Shown here piece after piece: positions 44,073 through 53,125 of a stretch of DNA of 64,000 bases (positions are counted from its first letter, which is position 1; every line of letters starts with the position of its first letter). Below the pieces are notes generated by a model, which had not been told where the DNA came from, ran no database searches, and worked only from the letters and a program-made list of their open reading frames with translations. Made by a program: the position numbers and the translations under genes. The stretch is from Amycolatopsis balhimycina FH 1894 (GTDB lineage Bacteria; Actinomycetota; Actinomycetes; Mycobacteriales; Pseudonocardiaceae): the NCBI RefSeq assembly GCF_000384295.1, contig NZ_KB913037.1, forward strand, positions 474,762-538,761. Direction: 5' to 3'.

Positions 44073-45311
44073 TCAAAGGGTGATGCCGAGGAGGGCATCG
44101 ACGGCGTCGCGGATCAGGCCCGGGGCGGCCGGGTCGGTGCCGTCGCGGCGCAGGGCCTCGCTCGCCCACGCGTCGATCGCCGCCAGGGCCTTCGGGGTGT
44201 CGAGGTCGTCGGAGAGGTGGTCGCGCAGCCGCGTCACCGTGTCCTCCGGCGCCGGGCCGGTCTCCAGCGAGACGGCCTCGCGCCAGCGGGCCAGCCGGGC
44301 CTCGGCCTCGGTGAGCAGGCCGGCCGTCCACGCGCGGTCGTGGCGGTAGTGGCCGGCGAACAGCGCGAGCCGGATCGCGCCCGGGTCGACCTTGTCGGCG
44401 CGCAGCCGCGAGACGAACACCAGGTTCCCGCGCGACTTCGACATCTTCTCGCCGTCGAGGCCGATCATCCCGGCGTGCACGTAGTGCCGGGCGAACGGGC
44501 CGTCCTTGGCCACGGCTTCGGCGTGCGCCGCGCTGTACTCGTGGTGCGGGAAGATCAGGTCCGAGCCGCCGCCCTGGAGGTCGAAGCCGAGGCCGAGCCG
44601 GTTGACCGCGATCGCGCTGCACTCGATGTGCCAGCCCGGACGGCCCGGGCCGAGTTCGGACTCCCACGACGGCTCGCCTTCGCGGGCCACGCGCCACAGC
44701 AGCGCGTCCAGCGGGTGGCGCTTGCCGGCGCGGCCGGGGTCGCCGCCGCGTTCGGCGAAGAACTTCGCCATGGTCTCGGCGTCGTAGTTCGACTCGTAGC
44801 CGAACCTGCCGGTCGCCGTGTGGTCGAAGTAGATGTCGGGGAACTCGGCGTCGTCCGCGCGGTAGGCGCTGCCGTTGGCCAGCAGTTTCGCGATGACCTC
44901 GACGATCTCCGGGATGCTCTCGACGGCGCCGACGAACTGCCGGGGCGGGATGACGCGCAGCGCGGTCATGTCCTCGCGGAACAGCGCGGTCTCCCGCATG
45001 CCCAGCACGACCCAGTCGTCCTGGTCGCGCTCGGCCCGCTCCAGCAGCGGCTCGTCGATGTCCGTGACGTTCTGCACGTAATGGACGTCATGCCCGTTGT
45101 CCCGCCAGATGCGGTTCACCAGGTCGAAGGCGAGATACGTCGCGGCGTGCCCCAGGTGCGTCGCGTCGTAGGGCGTGATGCCGCAGACGTACATCCGGGC
45201 GGTGGCGCCGGGCGCGGTCGGGCGGATCTGCCCGGTGGCCGTGTCGTGGAGCCGCAGCGGGCGGGGGGTGCCGGGGATGCGGGGCACGTCGACCGATGAC
45301 CAAGTCTGCAT
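44073..45311 (-). CDS. mshC: MshC, cysteine--GlcN-Ins ligase of mycothiol synthesis
   Basis: A 412-residue class I synthetase-like ligase that adenylates Cys and joins it to GlcN-inositol, step 3 of mycothiol synthesis. It opens [15 protein letters not shown] with KMSKS loop [16 protein letters not shown]-like [10 protein letters not shown] and zinc-binding YVCGITPYD (Cys43 region) and WHIECSAI. The [13 protein letters not shown] segment and [12 protein letters not shown] support MshC rather than CysS. ATG 45311. Sits beside a MerR gene; mycothiol confirms an actinobacterium. Conserved near metH in mycobacteria (Rv2130c). Confidence 0.95.
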   Translation of the reverse strand: MQTWSSVDVPRIPGTPRPLRLHDTATGQIRPTAPGATARMYVCGITPYDATHLGHAATYLAFDLVNRIWRDNGHDVHYVQNVTDIDEPLLERAERDQDDWVVLGMRETALFREDMTALRVIPPRQFVGAVESIPEIVEVIAKLLANGSAYRADDAEFPDIYFDHTATGRFGYESNYDAETMAKFFAERGGDPGRAGKRHPLDALLWRVAREGEPSWESELGPGRPGWHIECSAIAVNRLGLGFDLQGGGSDLIFPHHEYSAAHAEAVAKDGPFARHYVHAGMIGLDGEKMSKSRGNLVFVSRLRADKVDPGAIRLALFAGHYRHDRAWTAGLLTEAEARLARWREAVSLETGPAPEDTVTRLRDHLSDDLDTPKALAAIDAWASEALRRDGTDPAAPGLIRDAVDALLGITL

Positions 45312-45335
45312 ACCTCGACTGTAAGGGCTGGTGCC

Positions 45336-46112
45336 TCATACCTTCCCGAGCGGTGGGACGAGCCTCACGCGCGCGTAGGCTTCGATGGCCCGCGCGAGCC
45401 ACGCCGGAAGCTCCGGGTCGGCCCGGGCGGCCAGCTCCCGCTGCCGCGGGTCGGTCACGTAGAGCCCGCCCATCGCGGCGTACGCCGAAGCGGTCGGCTG
45501 CCAGAAGCGGCTCACCGACTCGTAGTGCCCGGCGACGGCGTCGAGCGCGGCGGGGTCCTCCGGCGCCTTGCCGGAGCGCATGACGCCGGCCAGCCGCCGG
45601 AACAGCGCCGCGCTCTGGGCGGCGGCGTGCTCGTAGTCCGCGGTGGTGAGCCCCTGCTGGGCGGCCTGCGCGACGTCGAAGGCGACCGTGGCGCCCTCGC
45701 CGAAGGTCTCGCGGTAGGTCTGCCGCATGGCGGCGCTGTCCTTGCGCAGCCCGGCGAAGAACCGCTCCGGATTCTCGATCCGGGCTTCGCCGAGGTCCGC
45801 GATCGTCTCCACGACCGTGGCGATGACCCGGTCGAGCCGGTGCCGCTCCTCCTCCAGCTGCGCCAGGTGCCCGCGCAACGCGGCCACCTCGTCGACCTGT
45901 TCACCGAGGATCGCCCCGATCTCGGCCAGGCCGAGCCCGAGCCGCCGCAGGAGCAGGACGCGCTGGAGGCGCAGCAGTTCGAGCCTCCCGTACCAGCGGT
46001 AGCCGTTCGACGCCACCGAAGCCGGCGTGAGCAGGCCGATCGCGTCGTAGTGGCGCAGCATCCGGGCCGACACCCCGGACGCCTTCGCGACCTGGCTGAT
46101 CGAGTACTGCAT
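45336..46112 (-). CDS. MerR-family regulator with TipAS-like effector domain
   Basis: A 258-residue protein: MerR helix-turn-helix MQYSISQVAKASGVSARMLRHYDAIGLLTPA, wing NGYRWYGRLELLRLQRVLLLRRLG, a coiled dimer helix (AALRGHLAQLEEERHRLDRVIATV) and a C-terminal TipAS-like antibiotic-binding domain (LPAWLARAIEAYARVRL and upstream). Proteins of this type bind thiopeptides or other drugs and activate their own promoter. ATG 46112 lies six bases after the -10, so the message should be leaderless. The operator at 46123-46155 fits. Confidence 0.9.
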   Translation of the reverse strand: MQYSISQVAKASGVSARMLRHYDAIGLLTPASVASNGYRWYGRLELLRLQRVLLLRRLGLGLAEIGAILGEQVDEVAALRGHLAQLEEERHRLDRVIATVVETIADLGEARIENPERFFAGLRKDSAAMRQTYRETFGEGATVAFDVAQAAQQGLTTADYEHAAAQSAALFRRLAGVMRSGKAPEDPAALDAVAGHYESVSRFWQPTASAYAAMGGLYVTDPRQRELAARADPELPAWLARAIEAYARVRLVPPLGKV

Positions 46113-46118
46113 GCACCC

Positions 46119-46155
46119 ACCTTAGAAGTTGACCTTCACACGGTGTCAACTTCTA
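46119..46155 (-). promoter_or_regulatory. MerR-type promoter with 19-bp spacer and 10-bp dyad
   Basis: On the minus strand TTGACA (46144-46149) and TAAGGT (46119-46124) are 19 bp apart, the long spacing that MerR activators correct. A perfect dyad TAGAAGTTGA / TCAACTTCTA (46123-46132 and 46146-46155) with a 13-bp spacer lies across it. The MerR ATG begins about six bases past the -10, so a leaderless transcript is likely. Confidence 0.8.
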
Positions 46156-46208
46156 CCGTGGCCGCCGTGACCACGACCATCACCGGGCCGGCGTTCGGGC
46201 TCGCCGGA

Positions 46209-46263
46209 TGTCGTGAACGACTCTTTCCTGGCGTCGGACGAGGTGAAAGAGTCGTTCACGACA
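46209..46263. terminator. 19-bp hairpin downstream of the VWA gene
   Basis: Arms 46209-46227 and 46245-46263 pair perfectly with a 17-nt loop. It lies between the VWA gene's 3' end (46281) and the MerR promoter. The arm GAACGACTCTTTC is itself a near palindrome. It probably terminates the MoxR-VWA transcript. Confidence 0.8.
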
Positions 46264-46280
46264 CTTGAGCGGGGCGGCGG

Positions 46281-48242
46281 CTACCGCCGGGCGCGCAGGT
46301 AGTCGCCGACCACCGCGGCGCCGAGGCCGTCGAGGTCCGGCGCCACCACCCGGCCACCCGACCGGCGGGCGATCAGGTCCACGAACGCCGTCAACCGCGG
46401 GTCGTCGCCCAGGCGGAACACCGAGATCGACGCGCCCAGCTTGGCCAGCCGGTCCACTTCGGACAGTGTCTTGTGGAGGGTCCGGGGCTGGGGCGGGTAG
46501 TCGAACACCGCCTCGCCGTCGGGCTCCAGGTGAGCCGTCGGTTCGCCGTCGGTGACCATCAGCACCACCGGTTGCGCGTCGGGGTGGCGGCGCAGGTGCT
46601 GCCCGGCGAGCAGCAGCCCGTGGTGGGCGTTCGTGCCCTGCTCCCAGGCGCCCTCCAGGCCGATCAGCTCCGGCAGCTCCACCGACTGGGCGTAGCGGCC
46701 GAACGTGATCAGCTGCAGCGCGTCGTTGCGGAAGCGCGTGCTGATCAGCTGGTGTAGCGCGAGCGCGGTGCGCTTCATCGGCAGCCAGCGGCCTTCCTGC
46801 ACCATCGACCACGACGTGTCGACCAGCAGCGCCACCGCCGCGCGGGAGCGGTGCTCGGTCTCGACCACCTCGACGTCCTCGACGTCGAGACGCACCTGCC
46901 GCTCCCCCACCGAAACCGACCGCAGCACGGCGTTGCGGATCGTCCGCGGCACGTCCCAGGGCTGCATGTCCCCGAACCGCCAGAGCCGCGACGCGCCGGT
47001 GGGCTCGCCGGCCGCGCCCGCCGACTCGGTCTCGCGTTCGCCGGTCTTGCCGCGCAGCGCGTTGACGATGTCGGACAGCGCCGTCTCGCCGAGCCTGCGC
47101 AACGCCTTGGGCGACAACCGGAGCGAGCCGTCGGCGGCGCGTTCGAACAGGCCCTGGCGGCGCAATTCGCGTTCCAGTTCGGCCAGCCGGCGGGCGTCGA
47201 CGCCCGCGTCCTTGCCGAGCTGGGCTTCCAGGGCCTCCAGGTCGATGTCCTCCAGCCGGGCGCCGGGATATGACTGGCCGAGCTGCTCGGCGAGCGCGTC
47301 CAGCTCCGCGAGATCCGCCATCGCCTGGGCGCCTTCGCCCATGCCCAGCGGGTTGTTGCCGCGGAAGCGCGCCGAGCCGGTCCAGTCCTCGCCCGGCCGG
47401 GCCGCCTGCAGCTGACTGTCCAATCGCGACAGCTGCTGCGCGAGACGCGGGTCGCCGAACGCCTGCTGGGTCAGCTCGGCCAGCTCCGCCCGCTGCTCGG
47501 CCGACATCGAGTTCAGCATGCGCTGCGCGGCCGCCGACCGCTCCGCGAGCGCGTCGATGAGCTCCTCGACGTTCCGCGGGTTCTCCGGGAAGAACTCGCC
47601 GTGCTTGCCCATGAAGTCTTCGAAGCGCTGCTGGATGTCCTCGGCGCCGCGGGCGTGCGCGTCGAGGAGGTCGTTGAGGTCGGAGAGCATCTCGTTGATC
47701 CGCTCGACGTCCTCGGGCCCGGCGTTCTGCAGCGCCTGCTTCATGCCCTGGAACCGCGACTCCATCAGCTCCTGGCCGAGCAGGTCCCGGATCTTCCGGT
47801 AGTTCTCCCGGCCCTGTTCGGAGCGCCAGTCGTACTCGGACAGCTCGTTGACGGCCGCCGCCGTGCCGGGCGGCAGCGCGTCCAGCTGGGCCTCGCGGAA
47901 GCGGGCTTCGTCGTCCGGGTCCGGGAAGAGCTCACGCCGTTCGGCGTCGAGGGCTTCCTGCAGCAGGCGCTGGACCTCCTGCAGGGTGCCGTCGAGGTTG
48001 TTGCGGCGCTGGATCTGCGACCGGCGCTGCCACAGGCGCCGGGTCAGCTCGTCCAGGCCGGACGTGCGCTGGGTGCCGCGGCGCAGCAGCTCCTCCAGCG
48101 CGGACCGCGGGGACGCCCCGGCCATCACCTCGCGGCCGATCTCGTCGAGCGCGTCGCGCAGGTCGGCGGGCGGCGCGAGGGGGTCCGGCCCGTCGTGCCA
48201 CGGGCCGTAGGAGTAGCCGTCGGGAAGCGGGACCGCGGTCAT
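46281..48242 (-). CDS. VWA-domain protein of a MoxR/VWA pair
   Basis: A 653-residue protein. A long helical N-terminal part (residues about 30-400, rich in Glu, Gln, Arg; for example GRENYRKIRDLLGQELMESRFQGMKQALQ) precedes a C-terminal von Willebrand A domain with complete MIDAS DTSWSM and TDGEPTAH. It works with the AAA ATPase immediately upstream (4-bp ATGA overlap), a chaperone-like pair related to the magnesium chelatase I/D organisation. The target complex is not known. ATG 48242. Ends 18 bp before the hairpin at 46263. Confidence 0.88.
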   Translation of the reverse strand: MTAVPLPDGYSYGPWHDGPDPLAPPADLRDALDEIGREVMAGASPRSALEELLRRGTQRTSGLDELTRRLWQRRSQIQRRNNLDGTLQEVQRLLQEALDAERRELFPDPDDEARFREAQLDALPPGTAAAVNELSEYDWRSEQGRENYRKIRDLLGQELMESRFQGMKQALQNAGPEDVERINEMLSDLNDLLDAHARGAEDIQQRFEDFMGKHGEFFPENPRNVEELIDALAERSAAAQRMLNSMSAEQRAELAELTQQAFGDPRLAQQLSRLDSQLQAARPGEDWTGSARFRGNNPLGMGEGAQAMADLAELDALAEQLGQSYPGARLEDIDLEALEAQLGKDAGVDARRLAELERELRRQGLFERAADGSLRLSPKALRRLGETALSDIVNALRGKTGERETESAGAAGEPTGASRLWRFGDMQPWDVPRTIRNAVLRSVSVGERQVRLDVEDVEVVETEHRSRAAVALLVDTSWSMVQEGRWLPMKRTALALHQLISTRFRNDALQLITFGRYAQSVELPELIGLEGAWEQGTNAHHGLLLAGQHLRRHPDAQPVVLMVTDGEPTAHLEPDGEAVFDYPPQPRTLHKTLSEVDRLAKLGASISVFRLGDDPRLTAFVDLIARRSGGRVVAPDLDGLGAAVVGDYLRARR

Positions 48243-49636
48243 CGGCCGTAGACGGTCGTCGTGTCGTCGGAGTCCTTGGCGAGCCTTCGCGACAGGAACA
48301 GCGATTCGAGGGCGAGTTCGACGGCGGCCGCGATCCGCCCCGCCGGCTCGTCGGCGGCGACGCCCGCGCGCCGGGCGACCTCGTGCAGCACCGGCAGCTC
48401 CGGCAGCGCTTCGAGGACGTCCTTGCCCGGCACGCGCTCGCCGGTGGACACCAGGTGGCCGTCGGCGACCGCGTCGGCCAGCGGACGCAGGTCCAGCCCG
48501 GCGAACCGGTCGCGGGCGGTCTCGGCGATCGCGAGCCGCAGCAGGTGCACCAGGTGCTCGATCTCGCGGCCTTCTTCGCCGGGCTCGAACTCGATCTTGC
48601 CGCGCAGCACCGACGGGACGGCGTCGAGGTCGACGGGCCGCGCCACGGCCGGCTCCTCGCCCGTCAGCGCCGAGCGGCGCAGGGCCGCGGCGGCGACGGT
48701 TTCGGCCGCGGCGACGGCGAACCGCGCCGAGACCCCCGAGCGCTGGTCGATCGCCGTCGATTCGCGCAGGTTGCGCACGAACCGGGCGAGCACCTCCAGC
48801 AGCGGCTCCCCGACCTCGGCGACCAGGTGCGCCTCCTGCCGCACGACGGCCACTTCCGCTTCGACGTCCAGGGGGTAGTGGGTGCGGATCTCGGCGCCGA
48901 AGCGGTCCTTCAGCGGGGTGATGATCCGGCCGCGGTTGGTGTAGTCCTCGGGGTTCGCGGTGGCGACGAGCAGGACGTCCAGCGGCAGCCGCAGCGTGTA
49001 GCCGCGGACCTGGATGTCGCGCTCCTCCATCACGTTGAGCAGCGCGACCTGGATGCGCTCGGCCAGGTCGGGCAGCTCGTTGATGGCGACGATGCCGCGG
49101 TGGGCGCGCGGGACCAGGCCGAAGTGGATGGTCTCGGGATCGCCGAGGCTGCGGCCTTCGGCGACCTTCACCGGGTCGACGTCGCCGATCAGGTCGCCGA
49201 CGGAAGTGTCCGGCGTGGCCAGCTTTTCGGTGTAGCGCTCGGAGCGGTGCCGCCAGGTCACCGGCAGGTCGTCGCCGAGCTCGGCGGCGCGGCGGATCGA
49301 CGCGGGCGTGATCGGCTGCAGTGGGTGTTCGCCCAGCTCGGCGCCTTCGATGACGGGCGTCCACTCGTCGAGCAGGCCCGCGAGGGTGCGCAGCAGGCGG
49401 GTCTTGCCCTGGCCGCGTTCGCCGAGCAGGACGACGTCGTGGCCGGCCAGCAGCGCGCGTTCGAGCTGCGGCAGCACGGTGCGGGAGAACCCGACGATGC
49501 CGGGCCAGGCGTCCGCGCCGGTCTTGAGGGCCTCGAGGAGGTTGTCGTGGATCTCTTGCGCGATCGGGCGGGGCTCGTACCCGGCCGCGCGCAGGGCCCC
49601 GGCGGTGCGGGGAAGAGCATCTGGAACTGCGTTCAC
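48239..49636 (-). CDS. MoxR/ChlI-like AAA+ ATPase
   Basis: A 465-residue AAA+ protein: Walker A GERGQGKTRLL, a Walker B region around GIVAINELPDL and sensor region LLVATANPEDYTNRGRI, with C-terminal lid. The form with INELPDL and downstream VWA partner matches the BchI/MoxR class. GTG 49636 opens MNAVPDALPRTAGALRAAGY. Forms a two-gene operon with the VWA gene. It is not an obvious cobalt or magnesium chelatase because the other subunits are absent. Confidence 0.88.
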   Translation of the reverse strand: MNAVPDALPRTAGALRAAGYEPRPIAQEIHDNLLEALKTGADAWPGIVGFSRTVLPQLERALLAGHDVVLLGERGQGKTRLLRTLAGLLDEWTPVIEGAELGEHPLQPITPASIRRAAELGDDLPVTWRHRSERYTEKLATPDTSVGDLIGDVDPVKVAEGRSLGDPETIHFGLVPRAHRGIVAINELPDLAERIQVALLNVMEERDIQVRGYTLRLPLDVLLVATANPEDYTNRGRIITPLKDRFGAEIRTHYPLDVEAEVAVVRQEAHLVAEVGEPLLEVLARFVRNLRESTAIDQRSGVSARFAVAAAETVAAAALRRSALTGEEPAVARPVDLDAVPSVLRGKIEFEPGEEGREIEHLVHLLRLAIAETARDRFAGLDLRPLADAVADGHLVSTGERVPGKDVLEALPELPVLHEVARRAGVAADEPAGRIAAAVELALESLFLSRRLAKDSDDTTTVYGR

Positions 49637-49722
49637 CCGTTCGACGCTACTGCCGGATCGGCGGCCCGTCGATGTGGAGCGACTCCAGCGTGGGCGCGCG
49701 CCTGGCTTCCCGGGCGGACCGG

Positions 49723-49728
49723 TAAAAT
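49723..49728 (+). promoter_or_regulatory. -10 box of a probable leaderless transcript
   Basis: TAAAAT lies eight bases before the GTG at 49737 in otherwise GC-rich DNA. No ribosome site precedes the GTG, so transcription probably starts at or near the codon and the message is leaderless. No clear -35 is seen. Confidence 0.5.
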
Positions 49729-49736
49729 AGGGCGTC

Positions 49737-50534
49737 GTGTGCCGTCCCAGTGCGACTTTCGCGGTCTGGTCGAGCGCGTGGCTGAACGGAGCCGCGGCGT
49801 CCGACGATGTGCTCGACGCCCTGCTCGCGTGGGGTGAGGCCCACGACGTGGTCGCCGCCGACGCGGCCGCGGCGGAGGCGTTCGGCCTCCCGCTGGCCTT
49901 CAACCGGGCCGCGACGCCGGTGCAGCTGCTGGTGGCGCTGCGTTCGCAGGGAGCGAAATCCCTCCACCTCGTCCTGCCGGTGCCGGGCGACGTCCGCGGC
50001 CTCGGCGGTGGCGGGCCGTTCACCGAAGCGGCGTTGCGCTCCGGCGACGCGCTCGTGCTTTCCGACCTCGGTTTCGGACTGGTGCCGGAGCCGATCGCCG
50101 AAGGCCTGGTGCGCTGGACGGTCTACTCGCTGCCTTCGCCGACGGCCCCGGAGTACGTGGCGCTCGGCGACGCCGAGCACGGGCTGACGGACGCTATCCG
50201 GGCCAGCGCGGGGGCTTTGCAGACGCTGAACGTGGCTTCGGACCGGCCCGGCGTGCGGGCCGAGCTGTCGGCCCACCTGCGGTCCCGCCCGGACGTCGAC
50301 TGGCCGGCCGGCACGCCCGGGCGTGCCCTGCGGGTGCTGCAGCGGGCCGAGGAAATCGCGGCGATCCTGGCGATCGCTTCGTCCGACGACCCGGGCGGAG
50401 CGTTGTCGGCCTCGGCGTCGACGCTGCGGGCCCAGGCGCTGCGGCCGCTGTCGGACGCGGTCCGGACCGCCCGGTGCGCCGCGGTCAACGAAGCGGTGCG
50501 GGTTTTCGGGGAGCAGACGGCCCGCGAGGGCTGA
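49737..50534 (+). CDS. conserved hypothetical protein
   Basis: A 265-residue soluble protein, high in Ala and Leu, that I do not recognise. It has an even mix of helix and strand-like segments (KSLHLVLPVPGDVRGLGGGGPFTEAAL, VRWTVYSLPSPTAPEYVALGD) and an Ala-rich C-terminal helix region. No metal, nucleotide or membrane motif is plain. It starts with GTG 49737 just after a TAAAAT box, probably leaderless. It is divergent from the MoxR gene and is followed 33 bp later by a methyltransferase, perhaps in one transcript. Confidence 0.75.
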   Translation: MCRPSATFAVWSSAWLNGAAASDDVLDALLAWGEAHDVVAADAAAAEAFGLPLAFNRAATPVQLLVALRSQGAKSLHLVLPVPGDVRGLGGGGPFTEAALRSGDALVLSDLGFGLVPEPIAEGLVRWTVYSLPSPTAPEYVALGDAEHGLTDAIRASAGALQTLNVASDRPGVRAELSAHLRSRPDVDWPAGTPGRALRVLQRAEEIAAILAIASSDDPGGALSASASTLRAQALRPLSDAVRTARCAAVNEAVRVFGEQTAREG

Positions 50535-50567
50535 CGTCCCGGCGGTGACCGCCGGTACGGTCGCACC

Positions 50568-51341
50568 ATGGTCGAGGACACCTGGGCCGCGTTGGCCGAC
50601 CAGTTCGCCGATGGTGCCTACGCCACCGTGAAGGGGCGCGTACGCACCTACGTGATGCACCGGCAGCTGCTGGAGCACCTGCCCGCCGCGCCGGCGTCGG
50701 TGCTCGACGTCGGCGGCGGCGCGGGCCACCAGTCGTTCCCCCTGGCTCGCGCGGGTTACGACGTCACACTGCTCGACCCGTCGGCGGCGATGCTGGACAA
50801 GGCCCGGCAGCGGCTTCGGCAGCTACCGGACGACGTCCGGGTGACCTTCGTGGAAGCCGACGGCGCGGACGCCGAGGAGGCGGTCGGCGGCCGTCGCTTC
50901 GACGCCGTCCTGTGCCACGGCGTGCTCGGCTACCTGGAGCAGCCGGAGCCGGTCCTCGACCAGCTGTGCCGCTGCGCCGCTCCCGGCGGAATCGTGTCGA
51001 TCATGGCGGGCAACGCCGACGCGGCGGCGGTGCGCCCGGCCATGGAACGACGCTGGGAGGACGCCCTGGAAGCGTTCGACGCCCGCGCCGAAGTCGGGGT
51101 GCTGGGCCTGCCGACCCGGGCAGGCACGGTGGACGAACTCCGCGAGTCCGTCCGCAGCCGCGGCGTGGAACCCCTGCAGTGGTACGGAGTCTGGCTTTTC
51201 GTCGATTGGCTCGACCTCAGCGGAGCGGAGCTGGACCCGGCCGAAACCGAGCGGGTGGCGGCCGTCGAGCTCGAAGCCGGCCGCCGGGATCCCTACCGCC
51301 GGCTCAGCCGCATCTTCCACCTGGTGGGGCGCAAGAACTAG
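50568..51341 (+). CDS. class I SAM-dependent methyltransferase (CmoM/UbiE-like)
   Basis: A 257-residue methyltransferase with [28 protein letters not shown] (motifs I and II) and [21 protein letters not shown] (motif IV region). The LDVGGG opening, family spacing and C-terminal [13 protein letters not shown] resemble CmoM-like tRNA-modifying enzymes, but the substrate is only a suggestion. ATG 50568. Its stop overlaps the hemH stop within CTAG. Confidence 0.85.
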   Translation: MVEDTWAALADQFADGAYATVKGRVRTYVMHRQLLEHLPAAPASVLDVGGGAGHQSFPLARAGYDVTLLDPSAAMLDKARQRLRQLPDDVRVTFVEADGADAEEAVGGRRFDAVLCHGVLGYLEQPEPVLDQLCRCAAPGGIVSIMAGNADAAAVRPAMERRWEDALEAFDARAEVGVLGLPTRAGTVDELRESVRSRGVEPLQWYGVWLFVDWLDLSGAELDPAETERVAAVELEAGRRDPYRRLSRIFHLVGRKN

Positions 51342-52381
51342 CGGCCGGGGCGTCGGGCGGGCTCGCAGCAGCCGATCGCGCAGGGCGCGCCGTTGACCGT
51401 GCAGCCCGCCACCGGGAACGGCGACAGCTTCCGCGGCGCCACGCCGTGCGTGTGCTCGCGGATCAGCTCCACCACCAGCTCGGCGAAACGCGGGTCCGAA
51501 CCGGCCGTCACGGCGCGGGCGAACGCCATTCCGTGCTCGTCAGCGCGTTCCGCCGCCTCGTTGTCCAGGTCCCAGATCACCTCGAGGTGGTCGGAGACGA
51601 ACCCGATCGGCGACACGACCACCCCGGGAACGCCGTCGGCGTGCAGGGCGTCGATGTGGTCGAGGATGTCCGGCTCCAGCCACGGCACCTGCGGCGGCCC
51701 CGACCGCGACTGCCACACGACGTCGTACTCGGCGACCCCCGCCTCGGCCGCGACGAGCCGGGCGGCCTCGGCGATCTGCTTCGAGTACCGGCGGCCGCCC
51801 TCCGACGGCGGACCCGAGGCGGCGTCCGCGCTCTCGGGCACCGAGTGCGCGGTGAACACCGTGCGGATCCCCGCCGCGTTCCCCAGCGAAGCGTGCGCCG
51901 CCCGGACGCCGTCGGCGACGGCCGCGACGAACAGCGGGTGGTCGAAGAACTGCCGGATTTTCACCAGTTCGGGGGCATCCGGACCGGCCGCGGCCCGGGC
52001 CCGCTCGATGTCTTCGTCGTACTGACGGCACGCCGAATAGCCGCCGTACGCGCTCGTCGGGAACACCAGAACGCGCTTCGCGCCTTCCGAGGTCAGCGCG
52101 GACAGCGTGTCCTCGGCCATCGGGTGCCAGTTGCGGTTGCCGAAGTGCACCGGCAGGTCCATGCCGGCGGCCGCGAGCTGCTTCTCCACCGCCGTCATCG
52201 CGTCGCGGTTCAGCTTGTTGATCGGCGAGACGCCGCCGAAGTGCCGGTAGTGCTCGGCGACTTCGAGGAGCCGCTCCCGCGGCACGCCCCGGCCCCTGGT
52301 GACGTTCTCGAGGAACGGCATGACGTCGTCCGGTCCTTCCGGACCGCCGAACGAGAGCCACAGCAACGCGTCGTATCCCAC
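51338..52381 (-). CDS. hemH: ferrochelatase (coproporphyrin III-type) with Fe-S Cys
   Basis: A 347-residue chelatase inserting iron into porphyrin; in actinobacteria the substrate is coproporphyrin III (CpfC). Motifs include [31 protein letters not shown], the His in FTAHSVPE and the Glu of [11 protein letters not shown]. The C-terminal Cys run [16 protein letters not shown] with an inner Cys (SACRQYDED) forms the [2Fe-2S] ligands known in this clade. GTG 52381. In mycobacteria hemH follows inhA directly; here a TetR-MFS cassette lies between. Confidence 0.95.
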   Translation of the reverse strand: MGYDALLWLSFGGPEGPDDVMPFLENVTRGRGVPRERLLEVAEHYRHFGGVSPINKLNRDAMTAVEKQLAAAGMDLPVHFGNRNWHPMAEDTLSALTSEGAKRVLVFPTSAYGGYSACRQYDEDIERARAAAGPDAPELVKIRQFFDHPLFVAAVADGVRAAHASLGNAAGIRTVFTAHSVPESADAASGPPSEGGRRYSKQIAEAARLVAAEAGVAEYDVVWQSRSGPPQVPWLEPDILDHIDALHADGVPGVVVSPIGFVSDHLEVIWDLDNEAAERADEHGMAFARAVTAGSDPRFAELVVELIREHTHGVAPRKLSPFPVAGCTVNGAPCAIGCCEPARRPGR

Positions 52382-52440
52382 CCCGTCATCTTGCCGATGT
52401 GGCCCGCCCCACGCTGACGGGGGCCGGTTATGAATCGACC

Positions 52441-52455
52441 AGTCCAAAACTTTGG
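52441..52455. promoter_or_regulatory. TetR operator at its own promoter
   Basis: AGTCCAAAACTTTGG holds the dyad CCAAA-AC-TTTGG (52444-52455) 12 bp before the TetR ATG at 52468. The left ten bases AGTCCAAAAC recur in reverse at 53090-53099, before the MFS gene. The pair probably marks one regulon. Confidence 0.7.
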
Positions 52456-52467
52456 TACGGTGGCGGT

Positions 52468-53052
52468 ATGGCCAGGCCACGGGAGTTCGACGAGTCCGCC
52501 GCCGTCGAGAGCGCGATGCACGCGTTCTGGGACCACGGCTACGACGCGACGTCGACCCAGGACCTCTGCGCGGCCACCGGGCTCGGGCGCAGCAGCGTCT
52601 ACAACACGTTCACCAGCAAGAAAGCGCTCTTCCGGCGGTCACTGGAGCACTACACCGCCCGCGAGCTCGGCAAGCGGAAGGCGATCCTCGAAGGCCCGGG
52701 CACCGCGGCCGAACGGCTGGCCGAGGTGCTCGACACGGCCGTGGTGGCCGACCTGGAAAACCGCCGCCGCGGCTGTCTCGTCGTGAACACCCTCGCCGAA
52801 CTCGGCCTTCCGGACGACGAGGTCGGCGCCGCGCTGCGCCGCGACACCGAACAGAACCTGGCGATGTTCGCCGGGTGCGTCCGGGAGGGCGTGCTCGACG
52901 GCAGCCTCCGGGACGGCCTGGACCCGGCCGACGTGGCCGAGTTCCTGCTCAGCACGATTTCGGGCATTCGCGTGATGGCGCGCCGGGGCTCGAGCCGTCG
53001 AGCCATGCACCACGTCGCCGACCTGGCCCTCTCGGCGATCACCGCTCACTGA
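52468..53052 (+). CDS. TetR-family repressor of the adjacent MFS gene
   Basis: A 194-residue TetR protein: [61 protein letters not shown] is the full N-terminal helix-turn-helix, with the C-terminal ligand domain following. ATG 52468 lies 12 bp after the operator at 52441. It is followed by the efflux gene 73 bp away on the same strand. Likely de-represses efflux when its drug ligand binds. Confidence 0.9.
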   Translation: MARPREFDESAAVESAMHAFWDHGYDATSTQDLCAATGLGRSSVYNTFTSKKALFRRSLEHYTARELGKRKAILEGPGTAAERLAEVLDTAVVADLENRRRGCLVVNTLAELGLPDDEVGAALRRDTEQNLAMFAGCVREGVLDGSLRDGLDPADVAEFLLSTISGIRVMARRGSSRRAMHHVADLALSAITAH

Positions 53053-53089
53053 ACCCGCGTCGCCGCGGGAGCACCGGCCCGCTGCGCGA

Positions 53090-53099
53090 GTTTTGGACT
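53090..53099 (+). promoter_or_regulatory. shared TetR half-operator before the MFS gene
   Basis: GTTTTGGACT is the exact reverse complement of the left half of the operator at 52441. It lies in the gap between tetR and the MFS gene, 27 bp before the AAGGAGG-preceded GTG at 53126. This supports TetR control of the MFS gene from a second site. Confidence 0.55.
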
Positions 53100-53125
53100 G
53101 AACGATCCACAACCAAGGAGGACCC

